DNA from: Dyella sp. S184
Lineage (GTDB): Bacteria; Pseudomonadota; Gammaproteobacteria; Xanthomonadales; Rhodanobacteraceae
DNA length: 64,000 nt
Reading direction: 5' to 3'
Assembly (NCBI RefSeq): GCF_009766065.1
Contig: NZ_LMUE01000002.1
Coordinates: 928,514 to 992,513 of the forward strand
Shown: positions 54,768 through 64,000 of the stretch, piece by piece
Layout: each line of letters starts with the position of its first letter
Position numbering within the stretch: the first letter of the stretch is position 1
Notes under the pieces: model-generated
Told to the model about the DNA's origin: nothing
What the model saw: only the letters and a program-made list of their open reading frames with translations
Database searches by the model: none
Translations under genes and position numbers: made by a program

Positions 54768-55823
54768 CTATCCTCCGATGTAATTCATTTCAATTTTACG
54801 GCGTGCGCTGTTACGTCGTTCCGCGCGCTCCTCGCTGTAACGGTCGGCACGACGCAGCCAAACGTCACGCAGGCGATCGAGTAGTTGTTCGTCACTGTCT
54901 CCTGCGCGCAGCGGGCCACGCAGGTCGGTGCCCTGGGTGGCGAACAGGCAGGTGTAGAGCATGCCTTCGGAGGATAGCCGGGCACGCGTGCAGCTACCGC
55001 AGAACGGTTCGCTGACCGAGGAGATCACGCCGATCTCACCAGCTCCATCACGGTAGCGGTAACGCGTGGCGACCTCGCCCGGGTAACGCGCCGGCAGCGC
55101 TTCCAGCGGCCAGCGGGCGTCGATGCGTTCGATCAGCTCCCGCGAGGGCACCACGTCGTCGGGTGCCCAGTCGTTGCGATTGCCGACGTCCATATATTCG
55201 ATGAGCCGTACCACGATGTTGCTACCACGGAAGCGCTCGACCAGATCGGTCACGGCATGGTCGTTGACGCCACGCTGCACCACTGCGTTGAGCTTGACCC
55301 CGTGCGGATAGCCGGCCGCCTGCGCCGCGTCGATGCCGGCCAGCACGTCGTCGAGCGCGCCGCGCCCGCCACTCATGCGATGGAACAGCGCGGGATCGAG
55401 CGTATCCAGACTCACCGTCATGCGATCGAGACCGGCATCGCGAAGTTCAGCGGCATGGCGCGGCAGCAGCACGCCATTGGTGGTCATCGCCAGATCCTCG
55501 ATGCCTTCGATCCGCCGCAGGCGCGCCACCAGCGTGGCCAATTTGGGACGCAGCAGCGGCTCGCCGCCCGTGAGGCGCAGCTTGCTCACACCCAGCTGCG
55601 CGGCCACCCTGCACAACCGCTCAATTTCGTCGAAACTCAGGCGCTCGTCGTTGCGCAGGAATTCGAAATGCTCGCCGTAGGTCGCCTCGGGCATGCAATA
55701 CGGGCAACGAAAGTTGCAGCGGTCCATCACCGAGATGCGCAGGTCGTGCAGCGCCCGGCCGAGACGATCACGCGGCATTTCGGCGGCAATCGGTGAATTC
55801 GCGCTGGTGTTGGAAGAGGTCAT
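54768..55823 (-). CDS. moaA: GTP 3',8-cyclase
   Basis: 351 residues. The radical-SAM cluster is MDRCNFRCPYCMPEA, the second cluster ligands are in FCGSCTRARLSSEGMLYTC, and KLRLTGGEPLLRPKLATLV binds SAM. It ends MNYIGG, the double glycine that reaches into the active site. It carries out the first step of molybdopterin synthesis from GTP. Confidence 0.96.
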   Translation of the reverse strand: MTSSNTSANSPIAAEMPRDRLGRALHDLRISVMDRCNFRCPYCMPEATYGEHFEFLRNDERLSFDEIERLCRVAAQLGVSKLRLTGGEPLLRPKLATLVARLRRIEGIEDLAMTTNGVLLPRHAAELRDAGLDRMTVSLDTLDPALFHRMSGGRGALDDVLAGIDAAQAAGYPHGVKLNAVVQRGVNDHAVTDLVERFRGSNIVVRLIEYMDVGNRNDWAPDDVVPSRELIERIDARWPLEALPARYPGEVATRYRYRDGAGEIGVISSVSEPFCGSCTRARLSSEGMLYTCLFATQGTDLRGPLRAGDSDEQLLDRLRDVWLRRADRYSEERAERRNSARRKIEMNYIGG

Positions 55824-55824
55824 G

Positions 55825-57027
55825 TCACCAACGATAGAACGCTGCAGCCGTGCCGGCTACAACGATGTTCTGGCCCGGCGGCAACTGCACGAAACCGTGG
55901 GTGCGCGGCAACGAGGAGAAATCGCCTGAAGTCCGCGACGGCACCGGATGCGCCAACGCCCTGCCGGATGAATCATGCTGCACGTGCGCAGGTACAAAAC
56001 ACGTCAAGTTTGCGTTGGTGTCGACCGCCCCATCCAGGCAGACGTGTTCCGGCGGCTCGGTGACGGTACCCATGGACGCCAGCAACGCCGGCATCACATA
56101 GCGAATCGCACAGACCAGGGCTGATACCGGATTGCCAGGCAACGCGAATACCGCCTGCCCTTGCGGCCCGATGCCGAACCACATCGGCTTGCCCGGCCGT
56201 TGCGCGATGCGATGAAACACGCGACGTACGCCGAGTGCGTGGAGCGCGGCCGGCACATGATCACGCTGCCCCATCGAGACGCCGCCGGACAGGATCAGCA
56301 CCTCATGCGTCGCCAGTAGCGCGTCGAGTGTGGCAATCGTCGCGCCAAGATCGTCGGCGACCTGGCTCAGTGCCACGCGATGGAAACCACGGGTACGCAG
56401 CGCGGCGGCCAGCGCGCGATCGTTGGAACGTCGGATCTGCCCTTCGCCGAGTACTGCCCCCACGTCTACCAGCTCATCGCCGGTCGCAATAATGGCGACT
56501 GATGGCACGATGGCGACCTCGACGTCGGTAACGCCGTTCGCCGCAAGCACCGCCATTTCCGGGGCACCGATGCATGTGCCGGCATCCAGCAACAACGCAT
56601 CGATCACGCAGTCGGAGCCGCGGGCGTGGATAAACTGGCGATGCGCCGGCTGATAATCCTCAGCCAGTACATAGCGATCGCCATCGCGTCGCGTCTGCTC
56701 GACCGGAACGATGCAGTCGCAGCCATCCGGCAGCATCGCGCCGGTGGTCACTTCGATGCAGGAATCCTCGTCAAGAAGCGTCTGCGCCGCCATGCCGGCC
56801 AGCTGCACACCACTCAACTTGAAACTGCGCGGCAACGAACCGCTCCGGCGCAGCGCGATACCGTCCATCATCACGCGATCGAACGGCGGTTGATCGCGCT
56901 CGGCGTGGATCGGCCCGCGCAGGATGCGGCCAGCCGCGTCGTCCAGCCCCACCCGCTCGCTTCCAAACGACGGCATATGCCGGGCGATCAGGGCTTCGGC
57001 TTCGGCAACGCTGATCAACTCATTCAT
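55825..57027 (-). CDS. moeA: Molybdopterin molybdenumtransferase, second paralogue
   Basis: 400 residues from the ATG at 57027 (MNELISVAEAEALIARHMPS). PPFDRVMMDGIALRRSG, IEVTTGAMLPDGCDCIVPVE, LSGGVSMGQRDHVPAAL and FALPGNPVSALVCAIRYVMP are MoeA blocks. It belongs to a different subgroup than the copy at 50608 and ends just before moaA (one base between). Two MoeA proteins may serve molybdenum and tungsten, or different enzymes; neither is certain. Confidence 0.93.
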   Translation of the reverse strand: MNELISVAEAEALIARHMPSFGSERVGLDDAAGRILRGPIHAERDQPPFDRVMMDGIALRRSGSLPRSFKLSGVQLAGMAAQTLLDEDSCIEVTTGAMLPDGCDCIVPVEQTRRDGDRYVLAEDYQPAHRQFIHARGSDCVIDALLLDAGTCIGAPEMAVLAANGVTDVEVAIVPSVAIIATGDELVDVGAVLGEGQIRRSNDRALAAALRTRGFHRVALSQVADDLGATIATLDALLATHEVLILSGGVSMGQRDHVPAALHALGVRRVFHRIAQRPGKPMWFGIGPQGQAVFALPGNPVSALVCAIRYVMPALLASMGTVTEPPEHVCLDGAVDTNANLTCFVPAHVQHDSSGRALAHPVPSRTSGDFSSLPRTHGFVQLPPGQNIVVAGTAAAFYRW

Positions 57028-57135
57028 CGACGCGATGACCTGCAAGGCTGCGGCAGGGCGCCAGGGCGCCGTGAAAGGAAATCATGGTGGTATGAGCGAC
57101 CTTTGACAACCGCTGCGGCGGGTACCGACGTCGTA

Positions 57136-58254
57136 TCACGCACCCAGCGCCACCGCCTTGACCTGTGCCCACACCTCTCTGCCCGGCATCAGCGCAAGCG
57201 CATGCCAGGAGCGTCGGGTGATGCGCGCCAACAACACACAGCCGCCCGCATCGAGCTGCACCAGGCATTGCGATGGATGGTCCGCATCCGCCAACGCAAC
57301 CACGCGTGCACGAACCTGATTCAGCGCGCTACTGCCGGTCTGGCGTTCAAGCGTCAGCACCACGTCGCGCGCGCCGACGCGGCAACGCAGTCGCTGGCCC
57401 ACAATGTCACCACGGCGCGGCACAAATAGCGTACCGCCGGCGAACGCCAGCTCGGTGAGATGGTCGTGCGCGTCATGGCCGACGACAGTGCCTTCGATTA
57501 CCGCGCCGACGGCTTCGCCCAGCGCCGCAGATAGGTCTAGGCGCGTAAGTGTTGCCTGCAGGGCTCCCTGCGCCACGACATGGCCCGCGTCAAGCAAGAC
57601 CAGGTGATCAGCCAACCGGGCGACTTCGTCGATCGCATGGCTGACGTAGATCATCGGCACTGCCAAGGTCGAATGCAGGGTTTCCAGCCGACCGAGCAGG
57701 TCGTTGCGCGCAGTGGTATCGAGTGCTGACAGCGGCTCATCAAACAGCAGCAAGGACGGATCGGACAGCAGCGCGCGCACGATGGCAACGCGCTGGCGTT
57801 CGCCACCGGAGAGCGCATCCACGCGTCGCCCAAGCATGGCGCGCAAGCCGAACTGCTCGATCAGCGCGTCACGATCGATATGTTTCGGCCGACCGGCGCG
57901 GCGATAGCCATAGTCCAGGTTGCCTGCCACCGAGCGATGCACGAACAGGCTGGCCTCCTGCGTGACATAGCCGAGCCGGCGCCGGTGCGGTGGCACGAAC
58001 ACGTGCCGCGCGCTGTCCTGCCACACCTCGTCGCCAAGGCTTACCGTGCCCGCGCTGCCGCGATCGAGCCCGGCAATCGCACGCAGGCAGCTGGTCTTGC
58101 CGGCACCGGAAGGGCCGAACAACGCGGTGATCCCGCGTGGTGGCAGTGCGATATCCAACTCGATCGCGAGCTCGCCACGGCGCCACGCCAGCGTGGCCTT
58201 CAGGCCACGAGGATCCTCCCGTTCCGAAAGGTTTGGCGCCCACGGCTCAGTCAC
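57136..58254 (-). CDS. modC: Molybdate ABC transporter ATP-binding protein
   Basis: 372 residues from the GTG at 58254, overlapping modB by 8 bases. ATPase motifs: [17 protein letters not shown] (Walker A), [20 protein letters not shown] (signature), [12 protein letters not shown] (Walker B). The C-terminal ~120 residues contain the Mop-type molybdate-binding domain ([20 protein letters not shown]). It powers the import of molybdate with ModB and ModA. Confidence 0.94.
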   Translation of the reverse strand: MTEPWAPNLSEREDPRGLKATLAWRRGELAIELDIALPPRGITALFGPSGAGKTSCLRAIAGLDRGSAGTVSLGDEVWQDSARHVFVPPHRRRLGYVTQEASLFVHRSVAGNLDYGYRRAGRPKHIDRDALIEQFGLRAMLGRRVDALSGGERQRVAIVRALLSDPSLLLFDEPLSALDTTARNDLLGRLETLHSTLAVPMIYVSHAIDEVARLADHLVLLDAGHVVAQGALQATLTRLDLSAALGEAVGAVIEGTVVGHDAHDHLTELAFAGGTLFVPRRGDIVGQRLRCRVGARDVVLTLERQTGSSALNQVRARVVALADADHPSQCLVQLDAGGCVLLARITRRSWHALALMPGREVWAQVKAVALGA

Positions 58255-58939
58255 GTTCGACCCTGCGCGGACGCAACAACGACATCGCCAGCAACGCGGC
58301 GAACGAGAACACCAGCAGACATAATGACAATGTGTGCGCTTGCGAGTATTCGCCCGCCTCGACGTGATCAAAAATACGCATCGACAACACCCGTGTCTGG
58401 CCCGGAATATTGCCGCCAATCATCAGCACGACACCGAACTCGCCCATGGTGTGTGCAAAGCCAAGCACTGCCGCCGTGATGAAACCGGGCAGCGCCATCG
58501 GGCACGCGACGGAGAAGAAACGATCGAATGGACTCGCCCGCAGGCAGGCGGCGACCTCCAGTGGCCGCGCCCCGATCGCCTCAAACGCGTTGTGCAACGG
58601 CTGCACCACGAACGGCAGCGAGTACAGCACCGAGCCGACCACCAATCCACCGAAGGTAAACGGTAGTGCGGACAAGCCCATCGCCGCGATCAGCCGCCCA
58701 ACGGCTCCCTGTGGACCGAGCAGCAGCAGCAGATAGAAACCCAGCACGGTCGGTGGCAGCACCAGCGGCAAGGCAATCATCGCGGCGACGGGGCGTTGCC
58801 AGCGCGAACGAGTCTGTGCGAGCCACCACGCCAGTGGTGTGCCAAGAAGGAGCAACACGGCGGTGACCGTCGCAGCCAGCCGCAAGGTCAGCCCAAACGC
58901 CTGCAGATCCTGCGTCGACAGTAGCGGCATCATCGTCAC
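58247..58939 (-). CDS. modB: Molybdate ABC transporter permease
   Basis: 230 residues, five membrane helices. [20 protein letters not shown] and the coupling-helix sequence [20 protein letters not shown] are ModB hallmarks. It lies between modA (no gap) and modC (8-base overlap). Confidence 0.95.
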   Translation of the reverse strand: MTMMPLLSTQDLQAFGLTLRLAATVTAVLLLLGTPLAWWLAQTRSRWQRPVAAMIALPLVLPPTVLGFYLLLLLGPQGAVGRLIAAMGLSALPFTFGGLVVGSVLYSLPFVVQPLHNAFEAIGARPLEVAACLRASPFDRFFSVACPMALPGFITAAVLGFAHTMGEFGVVLMIGGNIPGQTRVLSMRIFDHVEAGEYSQAHTLSLCLLVFSFAALLAMSLLRPRRVERD

Positions 58940-59746
58940 TCAGTGATCCGCGGCACCTGGCAGGGTGAAGCCGTAGCGCGCGAGAATGACGCGAGCCGCC
59001 GCACTCTGCATGTAGCCTGCGAAATCCCGCGCCAGCGCATTGTCGGCACCGCGTTTGGTCAGCACGAAACTCTGCTGCAGCGGCTCGTACACCGTGGGCG
59101 GCACTGGCGCATAGCTGCCCTTGGCCATGGCCGGGTCCAGCGCCAGCGATTGCGCAATGATGCCGACCTGGGCGTTGCCGCTTTGCGCGAACTGCGCCGT
59201 CTGCGCGATGTTCTCGCCGTAGACCAGCCTCGACTGCAACTGATCCCAGATACCGGCGCTACGCAGCGCCTGCTCGGCCCGTTTTCCATAAGGAGCGTGT
59301 TGCGGATTGGCGATTGCGATGCGGCCGAAGCGCGACTGCAGCAAGTCGGCTACCTGCACACCGTGCATGTCGATACTTGCGCTCCACAACACGATGCGAC
59401 CCACCGCGTAGGGCACCGGTTGTCCGCCGGCATCGCCATGCGCAACCAGTTGTTTCGGGTAATCACTGTCGGCCGAAAAGAACAGCTCGAACGGCGCGCC
59501 CTGCTCGATCTGCGTCAGCAGCTGGCCGGACGATCCGTACACGGCGTCGATGCTATCGGTGGGATGATCATGCCGATAGGCGGCGATGACGTGGTCCATC
59601 GCGTAATGCAGATCGGCGGCAGCGGCCAGTGTAATGTGCCGGCTTTCGGCAGCTCGCTGCCCGACAGGCTGATCTGCAGCAGCGTGCGCATACAGTGCCG
59701 CGACCGTCATGCCCAGAGCAAACAACCAACGGAAACGAATGCGCAT
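58940..59746 (-). CDS. modA: Molybdate-binding periplasmic protein
   Basis: 268 residues with a signal peptide (LFALGMTVAALYAHAA). ITLAAAADLHYAMDHVIAAY, YGSSGQLLTQIEQGAPFELF and FSADSDYPKQL are the ligand-site segments of ModA, and QVGIIAQSLALDPAMAKGSY follows. It captures molybdate for ModBC. It is the first gene of the operon; the 200 bases upstream separate it from the divergent OxlT-like gene and hold a short palindrome, CCGGCGCAGCGCCGG, near 59914. Confidence 0.93.
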   Translation of the reverse strand: MRIRFRWLFALGMTVAALYAHAAADQPVGQRAAESRHITLAAAADLHYAMDHVIAAYRHDHPTDSIDAVYGSSGQLLTQIEQGAPFELFFSADSDYPKQLVAHGDAGGQPVPYAVGRIVLWSASIDMHGVQVADLLQSRFGRIAIANPQHAPYGKRAEQALRSAGIWDQLQSRLVYGENIAQTAQFAQSGNAQVGIIAQSLALDPAMAKGSYAPVPPTVYEPLQQSFVLTKRGADNALARDFAGYMQSAAARVILARYGFTLPGAADH

Positions 59747-59949
59747 ATCGGGATTCCTAGCGCACCATGCTGCGCCGCATTAAAGGAAAGCAGAGGGTTC
59801 GCCGCATCATGGCATTCTCGCCGCCGAGGCGCACGTCATCCAACTGTCATTAGACTTTGATCGACTGGCACGCAATTGAAACATGGTCATCATTACCAAG
59901 ATCGAAACCTGACATCCGGCGCAGCGCCGGCCACTATAAGGGGGTATGT

Positions 59950-61599
59950 ATGGCTCGGGAATTGGGAACAGATGCGGTGGATGGATCAGCCGGATTCTTC
60001 TCCAGGGAACGCACCATCGCCGGACCACGTTTCAACCGCTGGCTGGTACCGCCCGCGGCGCTGGCGATCCACCTTTGCATCGGCATGGCTTACGGCTTTT
60101 CGGTGTTCTGGCTGCCGATGAGCAAGTTGCTGGGCAACACCGACCCCACTGTTTGCGCGAACCTGGGTTTCTTCGCTGCGCTCACCACGACCAGTTGCAA
60201 CTGGACGGTACCGCAGGTCACTCACATCTTCGAAACTTTCATTGCGATGCTCGGCATCTCAGCCGCATTGTGGGGTGGCTGGCTGGAACATGCCGGCCCA
60301 CGCAAGGCCGGCTTCATCGCCGCCCTGTGCTGGGGTGGTGGCCTGGTGATCGGCGGTATCGGTGTGTCGATGCACCAGCTGTGGCTGGTGTTTCTGGGCT
60401 GTGGCGTACTTGGCGGCGTCGGCCAGGGCCTGGGTTACATCTCGCCCGTATCTTCGCTGATCAAATGGTTCCCGGATCGGCGCGGCATGGCGACCGGCTT
60501 TGCCATCATGGGCTATGGCGGCGGCGCGATGATCGGCGCACCGCTCGCAGTGGCGCTGATGAAGCACTTTTCCGATGTCAGCGCACAAGGCGTGGCGTCG
60601 ACGCTGATGGCGATGGGCGCCATCTACTTCATCGTGATGGCCTGCGGCGCACTGGGTTTCCGCGTAGCCCCCAACGGCTGGAAACCGGCCGGCTGGACAG
60701 CGCCGATCGCCGATGATGGCAAGTCGATGATCACCCACCGCCATGTGCATCTGAACCGCGCGTGGAAAACCCCGCAGTTCTGGCTGCTCTGGGGCGTGCT
60801 GTTTCTGAATGTGACAGCCGGCATCTCGGTGATCTCGATGGCCAGCCCGATGCTCCAGGACGTGTTCGGCGGCAAGCTGGTCGGACTGGCGAACACCGCC
60901 GCCGAACTCAGCGCTGCACAGAAGGCTGCCGTGGTCGCGGCAGCAGCGGGTCTGGTCGGCTTGATCAGCCTGTTCAACAGCCTCGGGCGCATCTTCTGGG
61001 CGTCGCTATCGGACAAGATTGGCCGCAAGAACACCTATTACACGTTCTTCGCGCTCGGCATTGTCTCGTACTGCCTGTTGCCGACCTGGGGACATCTGGC
61101 GCTGGCCGGGCTGTTCGTGGCTACCGTCTGCGTCATCCTGAGCATGTATGGCGGCGGCTTTGCGACCATCCCTGCTTACCTGGCGGATCTTTTCGGTACA
61201 CAAATGGTCGGCGCCATCCATGGCCGTTTGTTGACGGCATGGTCGGCGGCCGGCGTGATCGGCCCGTTTCTGATCGCCGCCATCCGCCAGACGCAGATCG
61301 ATGCAGGCGTCGCCAAAACCCTGGTGTACGACCGCACGCTCTACATCATGGCGTTCCTGCTGCTGCTGGGCCTGATCTGCAACTTGCTCGTGAAGCCGGT
61401 GAAAGCATCGGTGTTCATGAGTGACGAGGAGCTTGCCCGCGAACGCTCGCTGCAGCACGAGGATCGCGTGACCATCACCGCCGAAACGGCGGCCCGCGGA
61501 AGCTTTGGCGCGGTGGGTGTGCTCGCCTGGCTGGCGGTTGGCGTCCCGTTCCTGATTGGTCTATATATTGCGTTGGCGAAAGCCGCTGCCTTGTTCTGA
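59950..61599 (+). CDS. OxlT-like MFS transporter (oxalate/formate family)
   Basis: 549 residues from the ATG at 59950 after AAGGGGG. About 12 membrane helices. [21 protein letters not shown] and [20 protein letters not shown] are typical of the oxalate:formate antiporter branch. It directly precedes the formate dehydrogenase subunits on the same strand (11 bases), so it may bring in formate or an oxalate-like acid that feeds them. The long loop between helices and the extended C-terminus make it longer than OxlT. Confidence 0.88.
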   Translation: MARELGTDAVDGSAGFFSRERTIAGPRFNRWLVPPAALAIHLCIGMAYGFSVFWLPMSKLLGNTDPTVCANLGFFAALTTTSCNWTVPQVTHIFETFIAMLGISAALWGGWLEHAGPRKAGFIAALCWGGGLVIGGIGVSMHQLWLVFLGCGVLGGVGQGLGYISPVSSLIKWFPDRRGMATGFAIMGYGGGAMIGAPLAVALMKHFSDVSAQGVASTLMAMGAIYFIVMACGALGFRVAPNGWKPAGWTAPIADDGKSMITHRHVHLNRAWKTPQFWLLWGVLFLNVTAGISVISMASPMLQDVFGGKLVGLANTAAELSAAQKAAVVAAAAGLVGLISLFNSLGRIFWASLSDKIGRKNTYYTFFALGIVSYCLLPTWGHLALAGLFVATVCVILSMYGGGFATIPAYLADLFGTQMVGAIHGRLLTAWSAAGVIGPFLIAAIRQTQIDAGVAKTLVYDRTLYIMAFLLLLGLICNLLVKPVKASVFMSDEELARERSLQHEDRVTITAETAARGSFGAVGVLAWLAVGVPFLIGLYIALAKAAALF

Positions 61600-61610
61600 A
61601 GGTGACACGA

Positions 61611-62111
61611 GTGAAACGCGCTCCGAATATCACCTTGCTGCCGGACATCCCCGAGGATGTCCGCGCAGCGGTGCTGGACGTCACGACTCGGCTCAAGGAC
61701 CTGCCGGGCGCACTGCTGCCGGTATTGCACGGCATTCAGCAAGCGCTCGGTTACGTGCCGGAAATCTCGGTGCCGCTGATTGCGCGCGAGTTGAATCTTT
61801 CACGTGCCGATGTCCATGGTGTCATCAGCTTCTATCACTTCTTTCGCAGCAAGGCGCCGGGACGGCGGGTGATCTATGTCTGCCGCGCGGAATCGTGCCA
61901 GGCGATGGGCGCCGTCACACTGGAAAAACACATCAAGCAGCGCCTCGGCGTAGACTTTCACCAGACCACCACCGATGGCGCGTACTCGCTCGAACCGGTC
62001 TATTGCCTGGGCAACTGCGCGTGTTCGCCGGCGATCATGGTCGACGATGAATTGAAAGGCCGGCTGACGCCCGAACGTTTCGATGCATGGCTGGCCGCGG
62101 AGAAAGGATGA
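61611..62111 (+). CDS. fdsG: NAD-dependent formate dehydrogenase gamma subunit (2Fe-2S, NuoE-like)
   Basis: 166 residues from the GTG at 61611, which has AAGG eight bases upstream; GTG 61602 is an alternative. Four cluster cysteines are in [11 protein letters not shown] and [11 protein letters not shown]. The helical N-terminus ([20 protein letters not shown]) is NuoE-like. With FdsB it forms the diaphorase part that reduces NAD. Its stop overlaps the FdsB start (ATGA). Confidence 0.93.
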   Translation: MKRAPNITLLPDIPEDVRAAVLDVTTRLKDLPGALLPVLHGIQQALGYVPEISVPLIARELNLSRADVHGVISFYHFFRSKAPGRRVIYVCRAESCQAMGAVTLEKHIKQRLGVDFHQTTTDGAYSLEPVYCLGNCACSPAIMVDDELKGRLTPERFDAWLAAEKG

Positions 62112-63667
62112 GCATCACGGTTTATGTGCCGCGCGATGCAAGCGCACTATCACTGGGTGCCGAAGCTGTCGCCGAAGCGATCAGCGCCGAGGCTAAACAG
62201 TGTGGCGCCGATGTGCATATCGTGCGCAACGGGTCGCGCGGCCTGTACTGGCTGGAGCCGATGGTGGAAGTGGAGACCCCAGCGGGTCGCTACGCCTACG
62301 GACCGGTCCAGCTCGAGGACGTTTCTGCCCTGTTCGAGGCAGATTTCCTGCACGCAGGCAAGCATGCGCTGGGTCTCGGGCCAACGGAGGACATCGCCTA
62401 TCTGAAGAGTCAGCAGCGGCTGACCTTCGCCCGTACCGGCATCGTCGATCCGCGCAGTCTGGACGACTATCGTGCGCACGACGGCTACCGAGGATTGGAA
62501 GCCGCGCTGCGCATGAGCAGTGCCGACATCGTCAACGTCGTGACTGATGCCGGCCTGCGTGGTCGCGGTGGCGCCGCGTTTCCTGCAGGCATCAAGTGGA
62601 AGACCTGTCTCGACGCCAACGCCGATCAGAAGTACATCGTCTGCAATGCCGACGAGGGCGATTCGGGAACCTATGCCGATCGCATGATCATGGAAGGCGA
62701 CCCGTTCGTCCTCATCGAAGGCATGACCATCGCCGGCCTGGCCGTCGGCGCGACGCACGGCTACATCTATCTGCGTGTGGAATATCCGCATGCGCAGCGC
62801 TCACTGGAGGCGGCGATCGCAGCAGCGGAAACCGAAGGCTATCTCGGCGACGATGTCCGCGGCAGCGGCAAGGCATTTCATCTGGAAGTGCGCATGGCGG
62901 CCGGCGCCTATATCTGCGGCGAAGAGACGTCGCTGCTGGAAAGTCTCGAAGGCAAGCGCGGGCAGGTTCGCTTCAAGCCACCACTTCCCGCGATCCAGGG
63001 CCTGTTCGGCAAACCCACGGTGATCAACAACGTGGTGACGCTCGCCAGCGTGCCGATCGTGCTGGACAAGGGCGCCGCGTTTTACCGGGACTTCGGCATG
63101 GGCAAGTCGCGCGGCACGCTGCCGATCCAGCTGGCCGGCAACCTCAAGCGGCCAGGCCTGGTCGAGCGCGCTTTCGGCGTCACGTTGCGCGAGCTGATCG
63201 AGGGTTACGCCGACGGCACCGCGAGTGGTCGACCTGTGCGCGCGATACAGGTGGGAGGGCCGCTCGGCGCATACATCCCGATATCGCAACTGGATACACC
63301 GATCGACTATGAGGCGTTCATCGCGATCGGCGGCATGCTCGGCCATGGCGGCATCGTGGTGTTCGACGACAGCGTCGACATGGCGGCACAGGCGCGCTAT
63401 GCGATGGAATTCTGCGCGATCGAATCCTGCGGCAAATGCACGCCGTGCCGTATCGGTTCGGTGCGTGGAGTCGAGGTGATCGATCGCATGGTTGCTGGCG
63501 ATGCGGCCGAGCGCGAACGCAACGAGGTTCTGCTGCGCGACCTGTGCCAGACCATGCTGTGCGGTTCGCTATGCGCGCTCGGCGGCATGGCACCGTTCCC
63601 GGTGCTCAGCGCACTGGATCATTTTCACGAAGATTTTTCAGGCGCTGCCGAGAAAGCCGCGACCTGA
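62108..63667 (+). CDS. fdsB: NAD-dependent formate dehydrogenase beta subunit (NuoF-like)
   Basis: 519 residues from the ATG at 62108. An N-terminal thioredoxin-like domain is followed by the FMN/NADH site ([40 protein letters not shown]) and the 4Fe-4S motif [19 protein letters not shown] takes electrons from the clusters and reduces NAD. It overlaps FdsG and is 28 bases before FdsA. Confidence 0.95.
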   Translation: MSITVYVPRDASALSLGAEAVAEAISAEAKQCGADVHIVRNGSRGLYWLEPMVEVETPAGRYAYGPVQLEDVSALFEADFLHAGKHALGLGPTEDIAYLKSQQRLTFARTGIVDPRSLDDYRAHDGYRGLEAALRMSSADIVNVVTDAGLRGRGGAAFPAGIKWKTCLDANADQKYIVCNADEGDSGTYADRMIMEGDPFVLIEGMTIAGLAVGATHGYIYLRVEYPHAQRSLEAAIAAAETEGYLGDDVRGSGKAFHLEVRMAAGAYICGEETSLLESLEGKRGQVRFKPPLPAIQGLFGKPTVINNVVTLASVPIVLDKGAAFYRDFGMGKSRGTLPIQLAGNLKRPGLVERAFGVTLRELIEGYADGTASGRPVRAIQVGGPLGAYIPISQLDTPIDYEAFIAIGGMLGHGGIVVFDDSVDMAAQARYAMEFCAIESCGKCTPCRIGSVRGVEVIDRMVAGDAAERERNEVLLRDLCQTMLCGSLCALGGMAPFPVLSALDHFHEDFSGAAEKAAT

Positions 63668-63695
63668 AGACAGCTTCCGAGGAGAGACATGCATC

Positions 63696-64000
63696 ATGTT
63701 GTCCATCGTCGATATCGATTACGGCACACCCAGGGCTACGTCCGAAAAGACGGTCGAGCTGCAGATCGACGGCAGAACATTGAACGTGCCCGAAGGCACG
63801 TCGGTGATGCGCGCCGCCGCTCAAGCCGGCATCAGCATCCCCAAGCTGTGCGCAACCGACATGCTCGAAGCGTTTGGTTCATGCCGGCTGTGCCTGGTCG
63901 AGATCGAGGGACGCAAGGGTTATCCGGCTTCATGCACCACACCGGTCACTGCCGGCATGAAGGTGAGTACGCAGACGCCGAAGCTGGCCGAGATCCGCCG
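63696..64000 (+). CDS. fdsA: NAD-dependent formate dehydrogenase alpha subunit, N-terminal part (3' end outside the window)
   Basis: The frame from the ATG at 63696 (MLSIVDIDYGTPRATSEKTV) is open to the end of the window, about 101 residues. It is the N-terminal plant-type ferredoxin domain with cysteines in KLCATDM, GSCRLCLVEI and ASCTTPV. This is the usual start of the FdsA/FdhF-like catalytic subunit, which carries the molybdenum site further on. The gene is preceded by GGAGAG. Confidence 0.92.
   Translation, partial: MLSIVDIDYGTPRATSEKTVELQIDGRTLNVPEGTSVMRAAAQAGISIPKLCATDMLEAFGSCRLCLVEIEGRKGYPASCTTPVTAGMKVSTQTPKLAEIR

Noticed and set aside
1-64000. CRISPR arrays, tRNA or rRNA genes, insertion sequences, phage genes
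   Set aside because: I looked for regular repeats, cloverleaf-like stretches and transposase or integrase motifs and saw none.

Overview
This GC-rich window from a Gram-negative chromosome looks like a gammaproteobacterium of the Rhodanobacter/Dyella/Frateuria type (Xanthomonadales). That placement is an inference from gene content and protein character (usher with spore-coat-U subunit, three-gene pntA1-pntA2-pntB, FdsGBA-type formate dehydrogenase, IorAB-type oxidoreductase), not from a marker gene. I saw no rRNA, tRNA, CRISPR array or insertion sequence.

Layout. 1-2.2 kb (+): end of a chaperone-usher fimbrial locus. 2.3-21.4 kb (almost all -): a redox and acid/low-oxygen stress island. It holds an NAD(P)HX repair enzyme, two zinc alcohol dehydrogenases, an aldehyde dehydrogenase, proton-translocating transhydrogenase, BON, SHOCT and PRC-barrel proteins, and a PLP-dependent amino acid decarboxylase with an antiporter-like permease and an outer-membrane protein. 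A further APC permease lies on the + strand. 21.6-26.1 kb (+): one 1,516-residue protein that joins CheB, CheR, PAS, histidine kinase, two receivers and a FixJ-type DNA-binding domain. 26.8-38.8 kb: an AraC-type regulator and a trans-4-hydroxy-L-proline catabolic operon followed by two peptidases and a permease. 39.4-45.8 kb: cytochrome b plus sulfite-oxidase-fold protein, then a molybdenum hydroxylase (IorAB-like) with a tri-haem cytochrome c. 46.1-64 kb: molybdenum-cofactor maturation (XdhC, MocA-like, MobA, MoaA, MoaC, MoaD, a MoaE-MoeB-rhodanese fusion, two MoeA), a YdeP-like oxidoreductase, molybdate transport ModABC, an OxlT-like transporter and the start of a NAD-linked formate dehydrogenase (FdsG, FdsB, FdsA start).

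The most interesting signal is a 15-base element, on one strand CTRRGTANTTTCCGA (first base varies once). I found it six times, all between 12.26 and 21.55 kb and all in gaps in front of stress-island genes. In five copies a TA-containing -10-like sequence starts exactly 24 bases after the element. The adjacent giant sensor-regulator ends in a FixJ/NarL-type helix-turn-helix, and the element carries TACYYA/TRRGTA half-sites of the sort this family binds. I propose that the protein is a one-polypeptide phosphorelay controlling a local regulon through this element. The decarboxylase, permeases, transhydrogenase and dehydrogenases would then act together to consume protons and rebalance NAD(P)H under stress.

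The molybdenum half is also coherent. ModABC brings molybdate in and Moa/Moe proteins build the cofactor. MobA would make the guanine-dinucleotide form for the formate-dehydrogenase-type enzymes. The MocA-like protein with XdhC would make and insert the cytosine form for the IorB-type hydroxylase.
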